Position numbers and translations under genes: made by a program. From Streptomyces aurantiogriseus (GTDB lineage Bacteria; Actinomycetota; Actinomycetes; Streptomycetales; Streptomycetaceae): 64,000 nucleotides of DNA. The DNA lies in NCBI RefSeq assembly GCF_014649375.1, contig NZ_BMSX01000012.1:124001-188000 (forward strand), read 5' to 3'. Of the stretch, positions 58,920-64,000 are shown piece after piece. The notes beneath the pieces were generated by a model. It ran no database searches. It had not been told where the DNA came from and was given only the letters and a program-made list of their open reading frames with translations. The stretch's first letter is position 1. The number at the start of each line of letters is the position of its first letter.

Positions 58920-59040
58920 GCCAGGACCGATGAGCCAGGACCGATGAGGCAAGACCGATGAGGCAAGACCCATGAGACAAGACCCATGAGGCAGGGATCG
59001 ATGAGCCAGGGATCGCTGCGCCAGGGAGCGGTGGGGCGAG
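58910..59040 (+). repeat. Nine-copy 14-16-bp tandem repeat between membrane protein and symporter genes
   Basis: Six 14-bp units (58910, 58924, 58938, 58952, 58966 and 58980), then 15-bp units at 58994 and 59009 and a last one near 59024. Consensus GGACCGATGAGCCA; seven units keep ATGA and most keep a purine-rich AGGA-like lead, so each resembles a miniature ribosome site with stop/start overlap. The stop of the upstream gene is TGA 58917-58919 in unit 1. Confidence 0.92.
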
Positions 59041-59053
59041 GGGCGGCAGCGCC

Positions 59054-60784
59054 GTGAACTCGACCTTCGTCGTCCCCGCCGTCGCCCTCGTCGTCGTGGC
59101 GACGGTCCTCGTCGGCGCCTTCGGCCTGCGCATATCGCGCACGACCTCCGACTTCTACGTCGCCTCCCGCACCGTCGGCCCCCGCCTGAACGCGGCCGCG
59201 ATCAGCGGCGAGTACCTCTCCGCCGCGTCCTTCCTGGGCATCGCCGGTCTGGTCCTCGTCCAGGGCCCGGACATGCTCTGGTACCCGGTCGGCTACACCG
59301 CCGGCTATCTCGTCCTCCTCCTCTTCGTCGCCGCCCCCCTGCGCCGCTCCGGCGCCTACACCCTCCCCGACTTCGCCGAGGCCCGCCTCGCCTCCCAGGC
59401 CGTACGACGCCTCGCGGGCGCCTTCGTCGTCGGTGTCGGCTGGCTCTACCTCCTGCCCCAGCTCCAGGGCGCCGGGCTGACGCTGACGGTCCTGACCGGC
59501 GCGCCCGACACCCTCGGCGGACTGATCGTCGCCGTCGTCGTCACCGCGACCGTCGCCGCGGGCGGCATGCGCAGCATCACCTTCGTCCAGGCCTTCCAGT
59601 ACTGGCTCAAACTCACCGCCCTCCTCGTCCCCGCCCTCTTCCTGATCCTCGCCTGGCAGGGTGACGGCGCCCCCCGGCACGCCTTCGAGGAACCGCCCGC
59701 CTTCCGCGAGCAGCGCTCCGTCCGCGTCGACGACACCCTCGACCTCAGACTGGACCGGCCTCTGACCGTCACGGTGAGCGGCACGGTCGACGGCCGCCCG
59801 CACAAGGACGCCGAACTCAGCCTCCCCGCCGGCACCCACCGCATCGACCGGGGCACCCGCCTCACCTTCCCCGAGGGCACGGCCGTCCCCACCGCCGACC
59901 GCGGCAGCAACGGCGGCATGTCCACCTCCCTCGCCGTCGGCCGCGAGGAACGCCCCCTGTACGCCACGTACGGGCTGATCCTCGCCACCTTCCTCGGCAC
60001 CATGGGGCTGCCGCACGTCGTCGTCCGCTTCTACACCAGCCCGCACGGCGTCGCCGCCCGCCGCACCACCGTCGCCGTCCTCGCCCTGATCGGCGGCTTC
60101 TACCTCCTCCCGCCCGTCTACGGCGCACTCGGCCGCCTCTACGCCCCGGAACTGGCCCTCACCGGCGACGCCGACGCCGCGGTCCTGCTGCTGCCGGACC
60201 GTGTGATCGGCGGCCTCGGCGGCGACCTCCTCGGCGCGCTGGTCGCCGGGGGCGCCTTCGCCGCGTTCCTGTCCACGGCCTCCGGACTCACGATGGCCGT
60301 GGCGGGCGTGCTCACCCAGGACGTCCTGCCCTCCCGCGGCGTACGGCACTTCCGGCTCGGCACCGGCCTCGCGATGGCCGTACCGCTCGCGGCGAGCGTG
60401 CTGGTGGGCGGGCTGCCGGTGGCCGACGCGGTCGGACTCGCCTTCGCCGTCTCGGCGTCCTCCTTCTGCCCGCTGCTCGTCCTCGGCATCTGGTGGCGCC
60501 GGCTCACCCCGCCCGGCGCGGCCGCCGGGATGCTCGTCGGCGGCGGCTCGGCGTTCGCCGCCGTCGCCGCGACCATGGCGGGCCTCCCCGTGGCGGGCAC
60601 GCTGCACGCCCTGCTCGCCTGGCCCGCCCTGTGGTCCGTACCGCTGGGCTTCCTCACCATGATCCTGGTGTCCCTCGCCACCCCGGGCCGGGTCCCGGCG
60701 GGTACGGCGGCGATCCTGGCCCGCTTCCACCTCCCCGAGGAACTGCGCGCGGAGGAGCTGCGGGCGGCGGAGGTCAAGGCATGA
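59054..60784 (+). CDS. Sodium:solute symporter (SSS family, carboxylate/acetate type)
   Basis: A 576-residue carrier with about 13 helices. SSS landmarks are FYVASRTVGPRLNAAAISGE, YLSAASFLGIAGLVL, GDLLGALVAGGAFAAFLSTA and VLTQDVLPSRGVRHF. Relatives with a small partner (ActP) carry acetate or similar monocarboxylates. Between helices near residues 205 and 310 there is an insertion of about 100 polar residues (RVDDTLDLRLDRPLTVTVSG, GTHRIDRGTRLTF) predicted to be extracytoplasmic and beta-rich. It starts at GTG 59054 just after the tandem repeats; its stop overlaps the kinase ATG. Confidence 0.9.
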   Translation: MNSTFVVPAVALVVVATVLVGAFGLRISRTTSDFYVASRTVGPRLNAAAISGEYLSAASFLGIAGLVLVQGPDMLWYPVGYTAGYLVLLLFVAAPLRRSGAYTLPDFAEARLASQAVRRLAGAFVVGVGWLYLLPQLQGAGLTLTVLTGAPDTLGGLIVAVVVTATVAAGGMRSITFVQAFQYWLKLTALLVPALFLILAWQGDGAPRHAFEEPPAFREQRSVRVDDTLDLRLDRPLTVTVSGTVDGRPHKDAELSLPAGTHRIDRGTRLTFPEGTAVPTADRGSNGGMSTSLAVGREERPLYATYGLILATFLGTMGLPHVVVRFYTSPHGVAARRTTVAVLALIGGFYLLPPVYGALGRLYAPELALTGDADAAVLLLPDRVIGGLGGDLLGALVAGGAFAAFLSTASGLTMAVAGVLTQDVLPSRGVRHFRLGTGLAMAVPLAASVLVGGLPVADAVGLAFAVSASSFCPLLVLGIWWRRLTPPGAAAGMLVGGGSAFAAVAATMAGLPVAGTLHALLAWPALWSVPLGFLTMILVSLATPGRVPAGTAAILARFHLPEELRAEELRAAEVKA

Positions 60785-61986
60785 GCGGCTTCCTGGCGGG
60801 CCTGTGCATCGCGATCCTCCCCTTCCTCGCCCTCGGCTTCTGGCTGGGCCGGCGCACCGCCCGCCCCGAGAGCCTCGGCGGTCTCGGCACTCCGGTCGAG
60901 CACGCCACCTTCCAGACCCTGCACACCGCCTCCCTCGCGGCACCTCCGCTGCGGGCCGGCCTCACCGAGGAGACCGCCCGCAAGTCGGCCCGCCGGCTGC
61001 GCACCCTGCTCGGCACGGACGCCCTCTGCCTGACGGACCGTCAACAGGTGCTGGTCTGGGACGGCGTGGGCGCCCACCACCGCACCGAGATCATGGCCCG
61101 CCTGGCAGGACCGCTGGACGCCGGCCGCGGCGAGGCCTTCCGGCTGACCTGCGACGCCCCTGACTGCCCCGTCCGCTGGGCCGTCGTCGCCCCGCTCACC
61201 GTCGACGACCGGGTGCACGGCGCCCTCGTCGCCTGCGCGCCCCGCGAGTCCGCCGTCCTCGTCCGCGCGGCCGGCGAAGTGGCCCGCTGGGTGAGCGTCC
61301 AGCTGGAGCTGGCCGACCTCGACCAGTCCCGCACCCGCCTCATCGAGGCCGAGATCAAGGCCCTGCGCGCCCAGATCTCCCCGCACTTCATCTTCAACTC
61401 GCTCGCCGTGATCGCCTCCTTCGTCCGCACCGACCCCGAACGCGCCCGCGAACTCCTCCTGGAGTTCGCCGACTTCACCCGCTACTCGTTCCGCCGGCAC
61501 GGCGACTTCACCACCCTCGCCGACGAACTCCACGCCATCGACCACTACTTGGCCCTGGTGCGGGCCCGCTTCGGCGACCGCCTCTCGCTCACCCTGCAGA
61601 TCGCCCCGGAGGTCCTGCCGGTCGCCCTGCCCTTCCTCTGCCTCCAGCCCCTCGTCGAGAACGCCGTCAAGCACGGCCTGGAGGGCAAGGCCGACAAATG
61701 CCACATCCGGATCACCGCCCAGGACGCCGGTGCCGAGGCCCTGGTCGTCATCGAGGACGACGGCACCGGCATGGACCCGGAACTGCTGCGCCGCATCCTG
61801 GCGGGCGAGGTCAGCCCCTCCGGCGGCATCGGCCTGTCCAACGTCGACGACCGGCTCCGCCAGGTGTACGGCGACGACTACGGCCTGGTCATCGAGACCG
61901 CACCCGGGGCGGGCATGAAGATCACCGCCCGGCTGCCGAAGTACCAGCCGGGAGTGCACTCGGCGGCCCGCCTCGCCCCGGAGTGA
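60781..61986 (+). CDS. LytS-like sensor histidine kinase
   Basis: A 401-residue kinase with a single N-terminal helix (about 4-22; FLAGLCIAILPFLALGFWLG), a GAF-like domain (about 60-180), the His_kinase box with phospho-acceptor His in AQISPHFIFNSLAVI (about residue 203) and an HATPase domain (about 290-390; LVENAVKHGL, DDGTGM, GGIGLSNVDDRL). It is the partner of the LytTR regulator three genes upstream. With no large external domain, the signal is likely sensed in the cytoplasm or through the co-encoded symporter. ATG 60781 overlaps the symporter stop (ATGA). Confidence 0.94.
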   Translation: MSGFLAGLCIAILPFLALGFWLGRRTARPESLGGLGTPVEHATFQTLHTASLAAPPLRAGLTEETARKSARRLRTLLGTDALCLTDRQQVLVWDGVGAHHRTEIMARLAGPLDAGRGEAFRLTCDAPDCPVRWAVVAPLTVDDRVHGALVACAPRESAVLVRAAGEVARWVSVQLELADLDQSRTRLIEAEIKALRAQISPHFIFNSLAVIASFVRTDPERARELLLEFADFTRYSFRRHGDFTTLADELHAIDHYLALVRARFGDRLSLTLQIAPEVLPVALPFLCLQPLVENAVKHGLEGKADKCHIRITAQDAGAEALVVIEDDGTGMDPELLRRILAGEVSPSGGIGLSNVDDRLRQVYGDDYGLVIETAPGAGMKITARLPKYQPGVHSAARLAPE

Positions 61987-61990
61987 GTTT

Positions 61991-62018
61991 CACGTCGTGC
62001 GCATCACGTCGTGCGCAT
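61991..62018. repeat. Two-copy 14-bp tandem repeat at the stop codon of the 56-aa membrane protein
   Basis: CACGTCGTGCGCAT occurs at 61991-62004 and 62005-62018. On the minus strand the stop TGA (62004-62006) lies at the junction, so the last codons and stop are duplicated. Confidence 0.88.
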
Positions 62019-62174
62019 CACGACCATCGCGAGCGTGATCAGCCCGAGCACGACCCAGCCGAACCACAGCCAGCCGTTGCTGCCGAGCGCCACCGTGTAG
62101 GCCGTCACCACGACGAGACCGCCGAGGGTGAGCACCCCCATGGTCTTCGTGGAACCGTCCGTGGAACCGGGCAT
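62004..62174 (-). CDS. Small two-helix membrane protein, 56 aa
   Basis: Reads MPGSTDGSTKTMGVLTLGGL, then a hydrophobic helix, a short NGWLWFGW turn and a second helix ending VVMRTT. Two membrane helices, no domain recognised. It begins 28 bp after the Ser/Thr kinase stop on the same strand, preceded by two 15-bp copies of a GGAGGGTGT ribosome-like sequence. It is probably co-transcribed with the kinase; function unknown. Confidence 0.72.
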   Translation of the reverse strand: MPGSTDGSTKTMGVLTLGGLVVVTAYTVALGSNGWLWFGWVVLGLITLAMVVMRTT

Positions 62175-62178
62175 CGCG

Positions 62179-62204
62179 ACACCCTCCTCCGGCACACCCT
62201 CCTC
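62179..62204 (-). repeat. Two-copy 15-bp repeat carrying a ribosome-binding sequence
   Basis: ACACCCTCCTC at 62179-62189 and 62194-62204 (plus strand), i.e. GAGGAGGGTGT twice on the coding strand. The distal copy overlaps the kinase stop; the proximal copy is placed to serve the 56-aa gene. Confidence 0.75.
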
Positions 62205-63975
62205 AGGGTGTGTCCCCCTCCATGGTGCCCCCGTTCTGCCTCCGTACGGTGCAGACGACGTAATGCGTTCCGGACTTCCAGGCTCCGCCGCTGCTCCACG
62301 ACCCGGACTCGTACACCGACGGATCGAAGCCGTGGTCGCCCGGCGGAGCCTCCCGCGCACAGGCCGCGTCCGACTCCGTCCGCGCCTCGGCGAGCGTCAC
62401 CCCGGCCCCCAGCCGGGTGAACCCGACCACCAGCTCGTCGTACGGCCCGGCGCAGGACACCAGCCGGGCATCCCGGTTCGACCGGGTGTCCAGACAGTCC
62501 CGCTTCTGCATCGTCGCCGTGTCGGCGAACGCCGACCCCGGCCGGCGGTGCCGCCCCGGCGGCCCGTACACCGGCCCGTGCGCCCCCAGCACCAGACAGG
62601 CCGTACGCCGCCCCGCGTCCGCGAAACCGTCCTCCGTCGGTACGACCGCGTAGCTGCGCACGTCCGCGAGCCGCCCGCGGATCTCCGAGGTCAGCTCCTC
62701 GCACGCGGCCGCCCCCTGCCCCCGCGCCGCAGCCGCCGACCCGGCGCCGACGAACCCCATCACCTGACCGTCGGCGACCCGGCACCCCGGATCGAGCGTC
62801 AGCCGCGGCACGCTGCTGAAACGGGCGCCGCCGGGCCAGTCGGCGAGCACACAGTCCCCGTCCCGCAGCGTCCGGCCCAGCCCGACGGCCTCGCCGTACG
62901 GCAGGACGGTCCCCTCACTGGACGCCTGCCGGCCCAGCGCGTACCAGGCGCCGCCGCCCGCCAGCGCCAGCGCGAGAAGCCCGGCGAGCACGGCCGGCGG
63001 GACGCGGGAGCGCCGGTGCCTGCCGGACGGGCCCGGGCGCGCCGGACTCCCGCTCCAGCGCCGCTCCGGCGACGGACCGGTCCTCGTGCGCGTGTTCGCC
63101 CCGTCCGCCTGCGCCGTGACGATCCCGCCGAGCAGGGCCTCCGTGGCCGCCGCGTCCGGCCGCCGCCCCGGATCCTTGGCGAGGAGCGCCCGCAGTACGG
63201 GCTCCAGCGCACCGGCGCGCACGGGTGGCCGTGGCTCCTCCGTGACCACCGCCGTCAGCTGGGCGAGCTGCGACTCCCGCTCGAACGGCCCCCGCCCCTC
63301 GACCGCGAAGTAGAGCGTGCACCCCAGCGAGAACAGATCGGCGGCCGGCGTCGGCGCCCCGCCCGTCGCCCGCTCCGGCGCCAGATACCCCGCCGTACCG
63401 ACGAGCGCGGACGCCAGCGTGTAGCGCGGCTCACCTGCGGCCGGCTGCACGGAGATCCCGTAGTCCGTGAGCAGCACCCTTCCGTACGGCGCCCCGGTGC
63501 GGTCCGGCGCGAGCAGGATGTTCGCCGGTTTCACATCCCGGTGCAGAACGCCCCGGCGGTGTCCGGCGGCCAGCGCGTCCAGCACCGCCAGACCGACGCG
63601 CGCGCACTCGGCCGGGGCGAGCGGGCCCTGCCGGGCGACCAGCTCCCGCAGGTCGACCGCGTCCGCCACGTACTCCATGACGATCCAGGGCAGCCCCTCG
63701 TGCTCCAGCACGTCGTGCACCGTCACCACATGCGGATGATCACGCAGCCCCGCCGCGTGCCGCGCCTCCGCCCGCGCCCGGGCGACCCGCGCCTCCCGCT
63801 CCTCGGCTCCGGCCGGCTCCCGGAACACGACCTCCTTCAGCGCCACCTCACAGGCGAGTCTCCGGTCGTGCGCCAGCCAGACATGCCCCATGCCGCCGCT
63901 GCCCAGCCGGTGCAGCAGCAGATAACGGCCGGCGATGACCCGGCCCACTCCCGACGTCGGTGATCCTGAAGGCAT
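62203..63975 (-). CDS. Membrane Ser/Thr protein kinase (PknB-like)
   Basis: A 590-residue kinase with an N-terminal catalytic domain (about 12-285): glycine loop LHRLGSGGMGHVWLA, ATP-binding Lys in VALKEV, HRDVKPANILL catalytic loop, and TDYGIS in place of the usual DFG. After a basic linker there is one membrane helix (about 318-338; VLAGLLALALAGGGAWYAL) and an extracellular part of about 245 residues with many cysteines (GDCVLADWPGG, AACEEL, RDCLDTRS, VSCAG), likely a disulfide-rich sensor. The ATG at 63975 is 25 bp from the window edge. A 56-aa membrane protein gene follows. Confidence 0.93.
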   Translation of the reverse strand: MPSGSPTSGVGRVIAGRYLLLHRLGSGGMGHVWLAHDRRLACEVALKEVVFREPAGAEEREARVARARAEARHAAGLRDHPHVVTVHDVLEHEGLPWIVMEYVADAVDLRELVARQGPLAPAECARVGLAVLDALAAGHRRGVLHRDVKPANILLAPDRTGAPYGRVLLTDYGISVQPAAGEPRYTLASALVGTAGYLAPERATGGAPTPAADLFSLGCTLYFAVEGRGPFERESQLAQLTAVVTEEPRPPVRAGALEPVLRALLAKDPGRRPDAAATEALLGGIVTAQADGANTRTRTGPSPERRWSGSPARPGPSGRHRRSRVPPAVLAGLLALALAGGGAWYALGRQASSEGTVLPYGEAVGLGRTLRDGDCVLADWPGGARFSSVPRLTLDPGCRVADGQVMGFVGAGSAAAARGQGAAACEELTSEIRGRLADVRSYAVVPTEDGFADAGRRTACLVLGAHGPVYGPPGRHRRPGSAFADTATMQKRDCLDTRSNRDARLVSCAGPYDELVVGFTRLGAGVTLAEARTESDAACAREAPPGDHGFDPSVYESGSWSSGGAWKSGTHYVVCTVRRQNGGTMEGDTP

Positions 63976-64000
63976 CCGGCGACTCCCGGGTTCTTCGGGC

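Overview
The window is a high-GC, densely packed actinobacterial chromosome segment. Frequent GTG and TTG starts, strong third-position GC and the gene families point to Streptomyces. These include a DUF397/XRE/HATPase trio, an ECF41 sigma factor, PAS/GAF/SpoIIE phosphatases, a c-di-AMP riboswitch on an NlpC/P60 gene, and bio and ure clusters. No rRNA, tRNA, CRISPR array or intact mobile element was seen; the only mobile DNA is the tail of an IS481-type transposase.

Layout. 0-10 kb: DUF885 protein (cut by the left edge), Lrp regulator divergent from a trans-sulfuration PLP enzyme, ACT-GNAT membrane protein, secreted PhoD phosphatase, alpha/beta hydrolase divergent from an ECF41 sigma factor, and a GntR/UTRA regulator with a DasR-type operator. 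10-20 kb: ROK regulator, LuxR-type two-component pair next to an ABC exporter, Mug-type glycosylase, purB, IS481 relic, SGNH hydrolase. 20-32 kb: two CNNM/CBS membrane proteins, GNAT, LLM oxidoreductase, a MacB/FtsX-type ABC pair, an RHH/Fic-like toxin-antitoxin pair, methyltransferase, secreted lipase, large LuxR regulator. 32-37 kb: bioBAD divergent from bioF. 36-42 kb: DUF397, XRE, HATPase, NlpC/P60 with riboswitch, ClpP-like protein lacking the catalytic His, orphan YefM antitoxin, and a TetR gene with its DUF3533-like target. 42.7-47.7 kb: urease ureABCF, a repeat island, then ureGD (no ureE). 48-54 kb: tripeptidyl-peptidase-like S33 hydrolase, PlsC acyltransferase, two SpoIIE phosphatases. 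55-58 kb: ornithine aminotransferase, a DDAH/arginine-dihydrolase-like enzyme and an Lrp regulator, a likely arginine/ornithine catabolic unit. 58-62 kb: a translationally coupled operon of LytTR regulator, small membrane protein, sodium:solute symporter and LytS-like kinase. 62-64 kb: a 56-aa membrane protein and a Ser/Thr kinase.

The least expected pattern is that at least seven genes (ends near 3448, 27526, 28384, 51768, 58919, 62004 and 62203) carry short tandem repeats of 12-23 bp that begin at or beside the stop codon. An eighth, bioD, has a diverged copy of its 3' end 164 bp downstream. Other points worth a second look are the ClpP-like protein with Arg in place of the catalytic His, the arginine-dihydrolase-like residues of the DDAH homologue beside rocD, a Fic-like toxin without the Fic core motif, and a symporter with a large polar insertion encoded inside its own two-component operon.
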